A DNA stretch of 64,000 nucleotides from Polyangiaceae bacterium (lineage in GTDB: Bacteria; Myxococcota_A; Polyangia; Polyangiales; Polyangiaceae): assembly GCA_025936115.1 (NCBI GenBank), contig JAICTZ010000010.1, positions 62,001-126,000 on the forward strand, written 5' to 3'. Both the position numbers and the translations under genes were made by a program. This document shows, piece by piece, positions 43,250 through 52,602 of this stretch. The notes under the pieces are model-generated. The model saw only the letters and a program-made list of their open reading frames with translations, did not search any database and was not told the origin of the DNA. Position 1 is the stretch's first letter; every line of letters begins with the position of its first letter.

Positions 43250-44210
43250 AGCGCCCGGTCGCACGGCGTAGCCGTGTGAGCGCGGCGCGGAGCTCTTCCG
43301 GGGCAATGAGGAGCGGATAGAGCGCGAGCATGCCGTAGGGAAAGATGCCGAGGCGCATCGTGAGCGCGATGCCGAGGTGCAGACTCGCGCCGAGCCCGAG
43401 CCAGACCCAACGCAAGCCGAGGCGCCGCACGACGCGACCGAACGCGCCGAGCCGCTCGGGCTGTCGGTGAGCGAACGTGAAGACGACGAGGAGCGGGGAA
43501 CCGAGCTCGAACACCATGGTGAGCACCGTCGCGACGCGCGGCAGTGGGTCGAGCGCCGCCGTCCAGCCCGGCGAAAAGCGCGCAAAATGCGGGTCGGAGA
43601 GCACGCGAGCGAGCGCCACCGAGCCGCCCGCGGGCCACCATTCCACGCCGCCGCGGTTTTGCGCCGCCGACGAGTAGACCCACACGAGCTGCCCGAAAAG
43701 GAGCAGGCGTGGCCACGCGGGAATCGACGTGACGGGCGCCCGTCCGAGACGGCTCTCGCGTACGCTCGCGAACGACCACGTCGCGTCGGCGCGGGACAGC
43801 GCGAGCACGATGAGCACGATCCGCAAGAGCACGTCGATGGCGCGCTCGCCGTCGGGCGCGAGCCGGCCGAGCAGCGCCGTCGCCGCGACGCACGCGAGCG
43901 CGGCGGGGCGGAGCCACAGTCCGACGGCGACGCCGCACGAGCCCGCGAGCGCGAGCGCCCACAGCGCCGTCACCGCGCCCGGCGAAGTGCCGAGGGTGCG
44001 CACGAAATCCGCCTGGTCGACGGCGGCGCCCCAGCCGAGTCCACGCGCCGGCGCGAGCCAAAAATCCGGCGCCAGGCCTCCACTCGCCATGCCCGCAAAG
44101 TCGAAGAAGAGCACGCTGCCCACCAAGATCCGAGCGAGCGCGAGGCTCTCGGGGCCCTCGCGCCGATCCCAGAACGCGACCCAGCGGCGCCAGAGTTGCC
44201 GGGCGTTCAT
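43224..44210 (-). CDS. HTTM-domain membrane protein (vitamin K gamma-carboxylase-like)
   Basis: A 328-residue protein with about six to eight spans and the HTTM-type layout: LALARILVGSVLFFDFAGMA near residue 25, LLRIVLIVLALSRADATW, and PRLLLFGQLVWVYSSAAQNR. The family holds vitamin K-dependent gamma-glutamyl carboxylase and many bacterial proteins of unknown role, so no reaction is assigned. It overlaps the preceding membrane-protein gene by four bases (ATGA) and forms the end of the purL run. Confidence 0.78.
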   Translation of the reverse strand: MNARQLWRRWVAFWDRREGPESLALARILVGSVLFFDFAGMASGGLAPDFWLAPARGLGWGAAVDQADFVRTLGTSPGAVTALWALALAGSCGVAVGLWLRPAALACVAATALLGRLAPDGERAIDVLLRIVLIVLALSRADATWSFASVRESRLGRAPVTSIPAWPRLLLFGQLVWVYSSAAQNRGGVEWWPAGGSVALARVLSDPHFARFSPGWTAALDPLPRVATVLTMVFELGSPLLVVFTFAHRQPERLGAFGRVVRRLGLRWVWLGLGASLHLGIALTMRLGIFPYGMLALYPLLIAPEELRAALTRLRRATGRSSAAAAPG

Positions 44211-44767
44211 GGCAGCACGTCCTCACGGCGCTTCACGCGCTCGTGCGCGTACACACCGGTGCGAGTGTAGCCGCCCGCGTCGTCGATGCGGATACGCTCC
44301 ATGCGCACGCGCACGTCACGGAGCTCGGGACGCTCGCTCAAGACGCGGCGCGCGATGAACGCGACGAACGCATCGTAGCCGGGCGGTGGCTCCTGGGTGC
44401 GCGGGTTGAACGCGCCGCGCACGCGCCGATACTCGATGAGCTCGGCGAGGAAACGGTGCCGCTCGTCGTCGGCGCGGTAGAGCAGCTGCCAGGCCTGGCT
44501 GGAGTTGCCGCGCGCCGCGATTTCCAGGCGAAATCGCCGAGTGCTCGCGCCCGCGAACAGCACCCAGCGCTCGGTGAGGCGCAGCCAATCGAAGACGAAG
44601 CCGAACGGCGAGAGTACGGCGGCTTGCACGCGGCTCGCCACTTCGGCCGGAGCGGCGAGCCACGGCGCGAAACCGGCGGCGCGCTCGGCGGAGGGCAGCG
44701 GCAAGCCGTCTACGAGCCCCACGGCGAGCACGAGCGCGATGAGCGCCGCCCGCGCCTCGGCGCGCAT
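44207..44767 (-). CDS. Single-span membrane protein paired with the HTTM protein
   Basis: The track starts at 45022, but ATG 44767 (MRAEARAALIALVLAVGLVD) shares a base with the purL stop and gives 186 residues. One membrane span at about residues 6-22 is followed by a soluble domain with a Trp/Arg/Phe-rich core (LLYRADDERHRFLAELIEYR, GYDAFVAFIARRVL). I do not know the family. It is translationally coupled to purL upstream and to the HTTM gene downstream, so it is a probable partner of the HTTM protein. Confidence 0.75.
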   Translation of the reverse strand: MRAEARAALIALVLAVGLVDGLPLPSAERAAGFAPWLAAPAEVASRVQAAVLSPFGFVFDWLRLTERWVLFAGASTRRFRLEIAARGNSSQAWQLLYRADDERHRFLAELIEYRRVRGAFNPRTQEPPPGYDAFVAFIARRVLSERPELRDVRVRMERIRIDDAGGYTRTGVYAHERVKRREDVLP

Positions 44768-47700
44768 CAGCCGACCCAGGCGCGTGCGTTTCGGAACAAA
44801 CGGAAGAGCGGAGACGCCTCGCCCCACTCGGGCGGATGCCAGGACTGCTGCACGGTGCGGAAGGCGCGTTCGGGGTGAGGCATCAAGACGGTGACGCGAC
44901 CGTCTGGCGTCGTCAGACCCGTGATCCCTGCGGGCGAACCGTTCGGGTTTTGTGGGTAGCGCGCGGCGGGCGCGCCCTTGCCGTCGACGTAGCGGAGCGA
45001 GATCAGCCCCTGCGCTTCGCACGCTTCACGCGTGCCGGGCTCGAAGACGGCCCGGCCCTCGCCGTGAGCAACGGGGATGGGCACAATCGACCCTTCCATC
45101 CCTGCAAACAAGATCGAGGGCGATTTCTCGACGGCGACCTGCACGAGGCGTCCCTCGAATTGTTCGGACAAGTTGCGCTGAAAGCTCGGCCAGCTCTCGG
45201 CGCCCGGAATCAGCTGCTTGAGCGCGGAGAACACTTGGCAGCCGTTACACACGCCGAGCGCAAACGCGTCCTCACGTCGAAAGAACGTGCCGAGCTCTTC
45301 GCGAGCTCGCGCGTGGAGCAGGATCGAGCGCGCCCAGCCGAGGCCGGCGCCGAGCACGTCACCGTAGGAGAAGCCACCGCACGCGACGAGACCGCGGTAG
45401 CGCTCGAGCGAAGCCCGTTCGCGCAGGAGATCGCTCATGTGCACGTCGACGGCTTCGAAGCCCGCCGCCGTGAACGCCGCCGCCATTTCGATTTGGCCGT
45501 TGACGCCCTGCTCGCGCAGGATCGCGACGCGCGGGCGCTCGCTCGAGGAGACGACGGCGCGCGCCGGATCCGCCTCGAGCTCGAAGCGCAGGGAGGGCGA
45601 AAGCACGAGCGTCTCGGGCTCGGCGAGCGCTTCGTAGGCTTCACGGGCGCACTCCGAGTTGTCGCGCAGGGCCTGCATGCGGTACGTCGTTTCCGACCAG
45701 GCGAGGCGGAGCGCTTTGAGCTCTTCGCTGAACACGACCTCGCCGCCGTATTCGAACGTGACACGGCCGTCCTTCGCAGGCGCGCCGAGCACCGAGAGCT
45801 CTCCGCCTTTGCCGCGCTTGAGGCCATGGCGTTCGAGCACGCCGAGCACGCGCTCCCTGTCCGAACTGCGGACCTGTAGGACGGCGCCGAGCTCTTCGTT
45901 GAACAGCGACGAAAGCACGCCCGGCGCCGTGCCGTCGAGCCGCGCGCGCAGGCCCGCTCCCGACGCGAATGCCATCTCGGCGAGCGTCACGAAGAGCCCT
46001 CCGTCCGAGCGATCGTGGTACGCGAGGACGAGCCCCTCGGCGTGCAGCTCGCACATCGCCTCGAACAAGCCGCGCAGCGTCTCGGGAGCGTCGAGGTCGG
46101 GCGGCTCGCTGCCGAGCGCGCCGTACACCTGCGCCACCGCCGATCCGCCCAGGCGCCCGCGGCCCGCGCCGAGATCCACGAGCAAGAGCTCCGTTTCGCC
46201 TTGGTCGAGCACGAGCGCGGGCGTGAGCGCTCGGCGGACGTCGGCGACGCGCGAAAACGCCGTGACGACGAGCGAGACGGGCGAAGTGATCGAGCGCTTT
46301 CCCTCGTCCCAGACGACGCGCATGCTGAGCGAGTCTTTGCCGACGGGAATGGCAACGCCGAGCGCGGGGCAGAGCTCCATCCCGACGGCGTGCACCGCGT
46401 CGAACAGCGCGGCGTCTTCGCCCGGGTGGCCCGCCGCGGCCATCCAATTCGCGGAAAGCTTCACGTCGGCGAGGGCCGCGACCGGAGCGGAAACCAGGTT
46501 GAGCAGCGCCTCACCCACGGCGAGCCGCGCCGAAGCTGCGGCGTCGAGCACGGCGACGGGACTCCGTTCGCCGAGGGCAATGGCCTCGCCCGTGTAGCCG
46601 TGAAAGCCCGCGAGCGTGACGGCGCTGTCGGCGACGGGCACCTGATAGGGGCCGACCATGGCGTCGCGCGCGATGAGTCCACCGACGGTGCGGTCGCCGA
46701 TCGTCACCAAGAAATCCTTGGCGGCGACGCAGGGCAGCCGGAGCACGCGCAGAGCGGCTTCGCTCACGTTGATGCGGCTCGCGTCGAACGGCGCCGTGGT
46801 CACCGAGCGGCGAGACACCCTGCGCGTGAGCTTCGGCGCGTTACCGAAGAGCAACGACAGCGGGAGCTCGATGGGCGTGTCGCCGAGCTCGCGATCGGTG
46901 ACGACGAGCGTGCCGTCATCGGTGGCGCGGCCGAGCACGGCGTACGGGCAGCGCTCGCGCTCGCAGAGCTCACGCAGCACGTCGAGCCGCTCGGGCGCCA
47001 CGGCGAGCACGTAGCGCTCCTGCGCCTCGTTGCACCAGATTTCGAGCGGGCTCATGCCGTGCTCGGCGTTCGGGATGTCGCGCAGCTCGAGGCGGCCACC
47101 GCAGCCGGCGTCGTTCAAGAGCTCTGGAATGGCATTCGAGAGGCCGCCGGCGCCCACGTCGTGGATCGAGAGGATCGGCGTCGCTTCGCCGAGCGCCGAG
47201 CAGCGGTCGATCACTTCCTGACAGCGCCGCTGCATCTCCGGGTTGTCGCGCTGCACGCTCGCGAAGTCCAAATCCGCACTGCTCGAGCCCGCCGCCATCG
47301 ACGAGGCCGCGCCGCCGCCGAGACCGATGAGCAGCGCGGGCCCGCCGAGCACGACGACGATCGTGTCGGGACCGAAGCGGCGCTTGTCGACGTGCATCGG
47401 CCGCACGTTGCCGATACCGCCCGCGAGCATGATCGGCTTGTGATAGCCGCGCCATTCCTTGCCGTCGGACGTTTCGACCTGCTGCTCGAAGGTCCGGAAG
47501 TAGCCCATCACGCCCGGACGACCGAACTCGTTGTTGAACGCGGCGCCGCCAAGCGGGCCCTCGAGCATGATATCGAGCGCCGAGACGATCCGGTCCGGCT
47601 TGCCGACGCCAGGCGTCTCCCAAGGCTGCACGAAGCCCGGGATCCGCAGGTGCGACACGCTGAAGCCCGTGACGCCCGCTTTCGGCTTGGCGCCGCGACC

Positions 47701-48651
47701 GGTCGCTCCTTCGTCGCGGATCTCGCCGCCGCTGCCCGTCGACGCGCCGGGGCGCGGCGAGATCGCCGTCGGGTGGTTGTGCGTCTCGCACTTGGCGACG
47801 AACGCGGTCTCTTCCTCGACCGCCGTGTAACGCCCGCTCGCCGGATCGGGAAAAAAGCGCTGCGCGACGTGTCCGCGCACGACGGCCGCATTGTCCTTGT
47901 AGGCCGAGAGCGTGCCCGCGGGCGAACGCTCGTGCGTGTTTTGGATCATGCCGAAGAGCGAACGCGGCTGTGCTTCACCGTCGACGACGAAATCGGCCTT
48001 GAAGATCTTGTGGCGGCAGTGCTCGCTGTTCGCTTGCGCGAACATCATGAGCTCCACGTCCGTCGGATCACGACGCAGCGCCGAGAAGCTTGCGACGAGG
48101 TAGTCGATTTCTTCCGGATCGAGCGCGAGGCCGAGCTTGACGTTCGCGCGCACGAGGGCGTCGCGCCCGTCGTCGAGCACGGGCACGCGCTCGAGCTTAC
48201 GCGGTTTCTCGCGCCGAAACAGGCGCGCGGCGTCTTCCAAACGCTCGAGCACAGTCTCCGTCATGCGGTCGTGGAGGAGCGGCCGGACGCGCGCGAGGTC
48301 GTCCGGAGCGAGCGTCCCCTCGAGCCGGTACGCGATGCCGCGCTCGATGCAGCGCACGTCGTCGAAGCCGCAGCTCCGCGCGATGTCGGTCGCCTTCGAC
48401 GCCCACGGCGACAGCGTCCCGACGCGCGGCACCACGAGCACGAGCTTGCCCGCCGGCTGCGGCGCCTCCGGTGCGAGCGGCAAGAGCTCGGCGAGTTTTT
48501 GCTCGAGAGCCGGCGTCGCGCGCGGCACGTCGACGAAGTAAGCGTAGGTGGCGCTGACGCCGCGCACGTTCGGAGCGAGCTTGGCGAGCTTGGCGAGCAG
48601 CTGCTCGGTTCGAAAGGGGGTGAGCGCGGAGCGGCCGGAGAGCCTCAGCAT
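44767..48651 (-). CDS. purL: Phosphoribosylformylglycinamidine synthase (single-chain PurL with glutaminase)
   Basis: A 1294-residue, single-chain enzyme of the E. coli kind, which makes formylglycinamidine ribotide from FGAR, glutamine and ATP in purine synthesis. Evidence: MMFAQANSEHCRHKIFKADF near residue 205, the ATP site GAGGLSNAIPELLNDAGCGG, NVRPMHVDKRRFGPDTIVVV, and a C-terminal class I glutaminase with the catalytic Cys in LGVCNGCQVFSALKQLIPG. Two membrane-protein genes follow by overlap. The 101 bp gap before the divergent reductase gene should hold its promoter. Confidence 0.96.
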   Translation of the reverse strand: MLRLSGRSALTPFRTEQLLAKLAKLAPNVRGVSATYAYFVDVPRATPALEQKLAELLPLAPEAPQPAGKLVLVVPRVGTLSPWASKATDIARSCGFDDVRCIERGIAYRLEGTLAPDDLARVRPLLHDRMTETVLERLEDAARLFRREKPRKLERVPVLDDGRDALVRANVKLGLALDPEEIDYLVASFSALRRDPTDVELMMFAQANSEHCRHKIFKADFVVDGEAQPRSLFGMIQNTHERSPAGTLSAYKDNAAVVRGHVAQRFFPDPASGRYTAVEEETAFVAKCETHNHPTAISPRPGASTGSGGEIRDEGATGRGAKPKAGVTGFSVSHLRIPGFVQPWETPGVGKPDRIVSALDIMLEGPLGGAAFNNEFGRPGVMGYFRTFEQQVETSDGKEWRGYHKPIMLAGGIGNVRPMHVDKRRFGPDTIVVVLGGPALLIGLGGGAASSMAAGSSSADLDFASVQRDNPEMQRRCQEVIDRCSALGEATPILSIHDVGAGGLSNAIPELLNDAGCGGRLELRDIPNAEHGMSPLEIWCNEAQERYVLAVAPERLDVLRELCERERCPYAVLGRATDDGTLVVTDRELGDTPIELPLSLLFGNAPKLTRRVSRRSVTTAPFDASRINVSEAALRVLRLPCVAAKDFLVTIGDRTVGGLIARDAMVGPYQVPVADSAVTLAGFHGYTGEAIALGERSPVAVLDAAASARLAVGEALLNLVSAPVAALADVKLSANWMAAAGHPGEDAALFDAVHAVGMELCPALGVAIPVGKDSLSMRVVWDEGKRSITSPVSLVVTAFSRVADVRRALTPALVLDQGETELLLVDLGAGRGRLGGSAVAQVYGALGSEPPDLDAPETLRGLFEAMCELHAEGLVLAYHDRSDGGLFVTLAEMAFASGAGLRARLDGTAPGVLSSLFNEELGAVLQVRSSDRERVLGVLERHGLKRGKGGELSVLGAPAKDGRVTFEYGGEVVFSEELKALRLAWSETTYRMQALRDNSECAREAYEALAEPETLVLSPSLRFELEADPARAVVSSSERPRVAILREQGVNGQIEMAAAFTAAGFEAVDVHMSDLLRERASLERYRGLVACGGFSYGDVLGAGLGWARSILLHARAREELGTFFRREDAFALGVCNGCQVFSALKQLIPGAESWPSFQRNLSEQFEGRLVQVAVEKSPSILFAGMEGSIVPIPVAHGEGRAVFEPGTREACEAQGLISLRYVDGKGAPAARYPQNPNGSPAGITGLTTPDGRVTVLMPHPERAFRTVQQSWHPPEWGEASPLFRLFRNARAWVG

Positions 48652-48751
48652 GCGTGCCGCCCCTACCTACCATCTCCGGCGCTCTCTATGGCGTCCCGCA
48701 AAAAGCAGGCCAAATTTGGCTCCGCCCGGCGCTCTCACCTACGAACCGACC

Positions 48752-49786
48752 ATGAACAACGTGCTGATTTACGGCGCCTCTGGCTACACGGGTGCGTTGA
48801 TCGCCGAGCGCGCTGCGGCGCGTGGTGCAAGACCAATTCTCGGCGGCCGCTCCCGGACGAAGCTCGAGCCGTTCGCGGAACGTCTACGCTGCCCGTTTCG
48901 GATCGTCGGACTCGAGGACGCCAAGCAGCTCGCTGCAGCACTCGAGGGAGTCGATGTCGTGCTGAACTGCGCCGGGCCGTTCTCGCGGACGGCCGCACCG
49001 CTGGTCGACGCGTGCCTGCGCGCGAAGACGCACTACCTGGACATCACCGGCGAGATTGACGTCTTCGAAGCGCTCGCGGCTAGGAACGAAGCCGCGGAAA
49101 GGGCCGGCGTCATGCTCTTGCCCGGCGTCGGCTTCGACGTGGTCCCGAGCGATTGCCTCGCCGTTCACCTGGCTCAGCGGATCCCGGATCCGACGCGGCT
49201 GACCCTCGCCTTTGCGGGCTCCGGCAAGCTCTCACACGGCACGACCGTGACCTCCATCGAGCACCTTGCCGCCGGTGCGGTCCGCAAGGACGGCAAGATC
49301 GTCAGCGTCCCCGCCGCCTGGAAGACGATGGACGTCGACTTCGCCGGGCTGACGCGGACCTGCGTGACGATCCCGTGGGGCGACGTGTCGACGGCCTTCT
49401 ACAGCACCGGCATCGGCAACATCGAAGTCTTCATGGCCGTCCCGGCCGCCCTCCGGTACTTCCTGAAGGCGAGTCGCTACCTTGGCCGTCTACTGCGCGC
49501 GGAGCCCGTGCAACGCTTCCTCAAGAGCCGCGTTCCTGCGGGAGGACCCGACCAGGCGGCGCGCGCCACGGGCGAGACGAGGCTATGGGGCCAGGTCGAA
49601 AACGCCCGAGGTGGCAGGCTCGAAGCTCAGCTGCGAACGCCGGACGGCTATCAAGTGACCGTGCTCACCGCCCTCCTCATCGCCGAGCGAGCCGCCCGCG
49701 GCGATGCTCCGGTCGGCTTCCAAACACCGGCCAAGGCGTACGGGCCCGATCTGATCCTCGAGGTCGAGGGGACATCGCGGTCGTGA
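48752..49786 (+). CDS. Saccharopine dehydrogenase-like NAD(P)-binding reductase
   Basis: The ATG at 48752 (MNNVLIYGASGYTGALIAER) begins a clean Rossmann fold; the track starts earlier inside the divergent purL. The 344-residue protein has DVVLNCAGPFSRTAAPLVDA and AGVMLLPGVGFDVVPSDCLA, features of saccharopine-dehydrogenase-like and trans-acting enoyl-reductase families. The substrate is unknown. It stands alone between purL and a convergent HNH gene. Confidence 0.83.
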   Translation: MNNVLIYGASGYTGALIAERAAARGARPILGGRSRTKLEPFAERLRCPFRIVGLEDAKQLAAALEGVDVVLNCAGPFSRTAAPLVDACLRAKTHYLDITGEIDVFEALAARNEAAERAGVMLLPGVGFDVVPSDCLAVHLAQRIPDPTRLTLAFAGSGKLSHGTTVTSIEHLAAGAVRKDGKIVSVPAAWKTMDVDFAGLTRTCVTIPWGDVSTAFYSTGIGNIEVFMAVPAALRYFLKASRYLGRLLRAEPVQRFLKSRVPAGGPDQAARATGETRLWGQVENARGGRLEAQLRTPDGYQVTVLTALLIAERAARGDAPVGFQTPAKAYGPDLILEVEGTSRS

Positions 49787-49821
49787 GCGTCGGAGGATCG
49801 CTCGTCCGTCGCACGCAGCAA

Positions 49822-51090
49822 TCAGCCCGCTGGCTCGCGCCCCTTCGCGGACTCGATCCTGTGGCGGCCAAAGTCTTGCTCGGCAGCGAGCGCGTTGTGC
49901 GCCGCGCAACGTAACGTGAGGTTCTCGGGCGTGTGCTCCCCTCCGAGGGCGAACGGCTGCACGTGATGAAATTCGAGCCGACGCGTTGCCGCGCAGCGCC
50001 GGCCTGCAGCGTCGACGTAGGTGCAGCGCTGGCCATCTCGCTCGAAGACAGCGCGCCGCACACCGGCTGGGATGTGCCGCCCGCGCAGGCGCGGGTGCGA
50101 AGACGGTGCCGCCGGTGACGGTGCGCGCGATGACGGCGCAGTCGCCGGCAAGCCCGACTCGGGTTGCGGATGGGTCGTAGAGAGAGGTGCGTAGGTCATG
50201 TCGACGGTGCCGGAAGCTTTCCGCGCGCCATATTTTTGCTTCTTCAGCGAGGCCACGAATGCACGCATCGCGCGCAGGTGTATTTCCTCTAGGCTCGCGC
50301 GTGGTGCCGTGTGTGACAGCAGCGCCTGCACTTCGTCGATGAGGCGCACGTACTCTTCGCTCGTGGTAAATTGCACTTTGAAGAGCTCCGGCTCGAGTGG
50401 CGGCACGGGCTTGGCGTCAGCGGTCGCCGGCACCGCCGGCACCGCGAGCGCAGACCCAGGATCGTCTGCGTTGCCAGGCGAGGTGTCGTTTGCGTTCTCC
50501 GACCAGTCGCGCGGCCTGTTGCCGGGCTCGAGCTCTCGGACAGGGCAGAACGACTGCATGAACTCTGACCAGGTAGGCGTGCTCGGTACGACACGCGCCG
50601 GCGCGGGTCCGAGCGGCTCGATCCGCGCAGGCACCGCGGGCAGCGGATCGAGAGCTCGAACCAGTCGGGCAAGCTCGCGCTTCGTCCGATGCTTGGCCCG
50701 CGCGAGGACGTCCGCGATGTTTTCCTCGGTGAGGTGCGGCCCCAGCATCAGGAGCCCGGTGAGATGTAGCTCGCCGGCTGCCAAGCTCGCCATCAAGTCA
50801 GGAAACCGCTTGACGAGACGCGCCGCCGCAACGCGTCGGAACGCCTCGTCCTCGGAGAATCGGAGCTCGTAGATGCAATAGGCGTAGAGGCTCGAGCATG
50901 CGCAGATCCGATGAATGCCGCGCGCCTCCACCTCCGCGAGGTGGCCGAGGAGCTCGGCGAGAAGAACGTTCGTACGGCCTACCAGGCGGCGAGTGCTAGC
51001 GAGGAGCTCGCCGTCCGATAGGAGCTCGAGGGAGGGGCCGGGAGTCGACGAAGAGCAGGCGACATTCGTATTCGCTTCCATGATCGGCAC
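49822..51090 (-). CDS. HNH endonuclease-domain protein
   Basis: A 422-residue protein. Residues about 25-170 are helical (LSDGELLASTRRLVGRTNVL, RVAAARLVKRFPDLMASLAA), resembling the DUF222-type region found before HNH domains. A variable Pro/Ser-rich stretch follows. The C-terminal HNH domain reads RRAVFERDGQRCTYVDAAGR, RRLEFHHVQPFALGGEHTPE and LRCAAHNALA, with the zinc-type Cys and His residues retained. Such genes are repeated in myxobacterial and actinobacterial genomes; their role is unclear. GTG 51090 is used; ATG 51081 is possible. Confidence 0.87.
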   Translation of the reverse strand: MPIMEANTNVACSSSTPGPSLELLSDGELLASTRRLVGRTNVLLAELLGHLAEVEARGIHRICACSSLYAYCIYELRFSEDEAFRRVAAARLVKRFPDLMASLAAGELHLTGLLMLGPHLTEENIADVLARAKHRTKRELARLVRALDPLPAVPARIEPLGPAPARVVPSTPTWSEFMQSFCPVRELEPGNRPRDWSENANDTSPGNADDPGSALAVPAVPATADAKPVPPLEPELFKVQFTTSEEYVRLIDEVQALLSHTAPRASLEEIHLRAMRAFVASLKKQKYGARKASGTVDMTYAPLSTTHPQPESGLPATAPSSRAPSPAAPSSHPRLRGRHIPAGVRRAVFERDGQRCTYVDAAGRRCAATRRLEFHHVQPFALGGEHTPENLTLRCAAHNALAAEQDFGRHRIESAKGREPAG

Positions 51091-51380
51091 GATACGCCCC
51101 TATTTTTTGCTTCACTCAATGACCGCCTCGCGAGCGAATGGGTGCACGAATGCGGGTCGAGTCGTCCGACGGGCGCGAAGACGCTCACTGCGAACAACAG
51201 GCCACGAGACGCGACTCTTTTCAGCGAGCAGCGCTCAGTTGGGCGAGTTATTCGCGAAACGCGTCAAGACAAATCGGAGGTTGATTCTGGTCGTCAGCGA
51301 GAAAGCTGCACTCGAACGCATGCGCGGCCTCGACGGCTCGTGCTCACGGACCCAATAGGAGCGTGGCGCGCGCTGGAACT
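51091..51380. other. 290 bp gap between the HNH and dihydrouridine synthase genes
   Basis: No coding ORF is convincing and base composition is lower in G+C than around it. It should contain the HNH promoter. I see no repeat, tRNA or hairpin strong enough to name. Confidence 0.5.
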
Positions 51381-52427
51381 TCACGGCCCGTCGTAGAGTG
51401 GCGTTGCTTCGGCCCGCGGCTCCAGCCGACGGTGTCCGAAAGCGTCTAGATCCAGGGCCTCCGGCGGGAGCGTGCTGAACGCTTCTTCGACGGCTTCAAG
51501 CAGGAGTTCGAGCGTGCCGAGCCGCAACAGGCGGCGCGCTAGGTCGGTGCCGTTCGGCGCTGCACGGCAGAGAAAGACGAGGTGCTCTTTGAGCGCGCCG
51601 ACGAGGTGGGCCGGCGTGCCGTGCAGAGCAGGAGCCATGCTGGCGTGCAGCCGGCGTAGGTGCGCGACCACGTCGGCGCCCGACGGAGCGAAGACGCTGC
51701 GCCCAGCGTTGAGCTCGGCGATCTGGCGAAAAATCCAGGGATTTCTAAGCGCCGGGCGTCCGATCATGACTCCCGCGCACCCCGTTTCCTCCAGCATGCG
51801 CAGAGCATCCGCCGCATACCAGACGTCACCATTGCCGATCACGGGAATCGATAGCTCGCGACGTAACAAGGCAATGATGCGCCAATCGGCGACTCCGCGA
51901 TAGAAATCGACACGACGCCGCGGATGCACGGCGATGAAATCGGCGCCGGCCGCCTCGACGGCGCGCGCATTGTCGAGAGCGTCTTCGCTGCGCTCGAAGC
52001 CTGCCCTGAGCTTGGCGGAAAAGAGCCCCGGCACGGCCGCGCGCATCGTCGTGAGTAGCGCGCGCAGCTGGGCGCGGTCCTTCAATAGCGCGGCGCCGAC
52101 GCCCTTGCGCGCCGCCGTTTTGGAGGGGCAGCCGAGGTTCACGTCCACTACGTCCGCGCCGTTGGCCGAAACGACGGAAGCCGCCTCGGCCATGAGCCGC
52201 GCGTCGTTGCCCATGATCTGAACGCTCAACGCCACGCCCGCTGCCCTTTGCACCTGACGTTTCAGAAAGCGCGGCGAGACGTGCTCGCCTGCAACGCGCA
52301 CGAATTCCGTGCATACGAGGCCGAGCCCACCGTAGGAGGCGATCAGCTCTCGCGTGGTCGCAGTCGTGACACCCTCCATCGGGGCGAGCACGAACGCGGG
52401 AACGAATGGGAAGGGGCGCACCGGCAA
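51381..52427 (-). CDS. dus: tRNA-dihydrouridine synthase
   Basis: A 348-residue FMN enzyme that reduces uridines of tRNA. The N-terminus FVLAPMEGVTTATTRELIAS and the active-site VVDVNLGCPSKTAARKGVGA (catalytic Cys in GCPS) are diagnostic, as are IAVHPRRRVDFYRGVADW, PVIGNGDVWYAADALRML and VMIGRPALRNPWIF. The track start is TTG 52427; GTG 52421 is as good. The exact uridine position (DusA, B or C type) is not resolved by sequence alone. Its promoter should be in the 175 bp divergent gap. Confidence 0.92.
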   Translation of the reverse strand: MPVRPFPFVPAFVLAPMEGVTTATTRELIASYGGLGLVCTEFVRVAGEHVSPRFLKRQVQRAAGVALSVQIMGNDARLMAEAASVVSANGADVVDVNLGCPSKTAARKGVGAALLKDRAQLRALLTTMRAAVPGLFSAKLRAGFERSEDALDNARAVEAAGADFIAVHPRRRVDFYRGVADWRIIALLRRELSIPVIGNGDVWYAADALRMLEETGCAGVMIGRPALRNPWIFRQIAELNAGRSVFAPSGADVVAHLRRLHASMAPALHGTPAHLVGALKEHLVFLCRAAPNGTDLARRLLRLGTLELLLEAVEEAFSTLPPEALDLDAFGHRRLEPRAEATPLYDGP

Positions 52428-52602
52428 CGCTTTTCAGCCTTCGACGCACCTCGCGTGCGGCGGCAAAACGGCTGCTCGAACGTCGGAGTTCACCGAGCGA
52501 CCATAATCTCAGGGCAGCGACGTGGCGATACTCTCTTCGGCGCGACGATCAGAGCCGGAAGGCGCTCGTCTTTTCGGCGCGGGGGCTGATACGCTGCTCA
52601 GC

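Noticed and set aside
46015-49059. 1014-codon plus-strand ORF
   Set aside because: Shadow of purL, whose glutaminase and synthase motifs are plain on the other strand.
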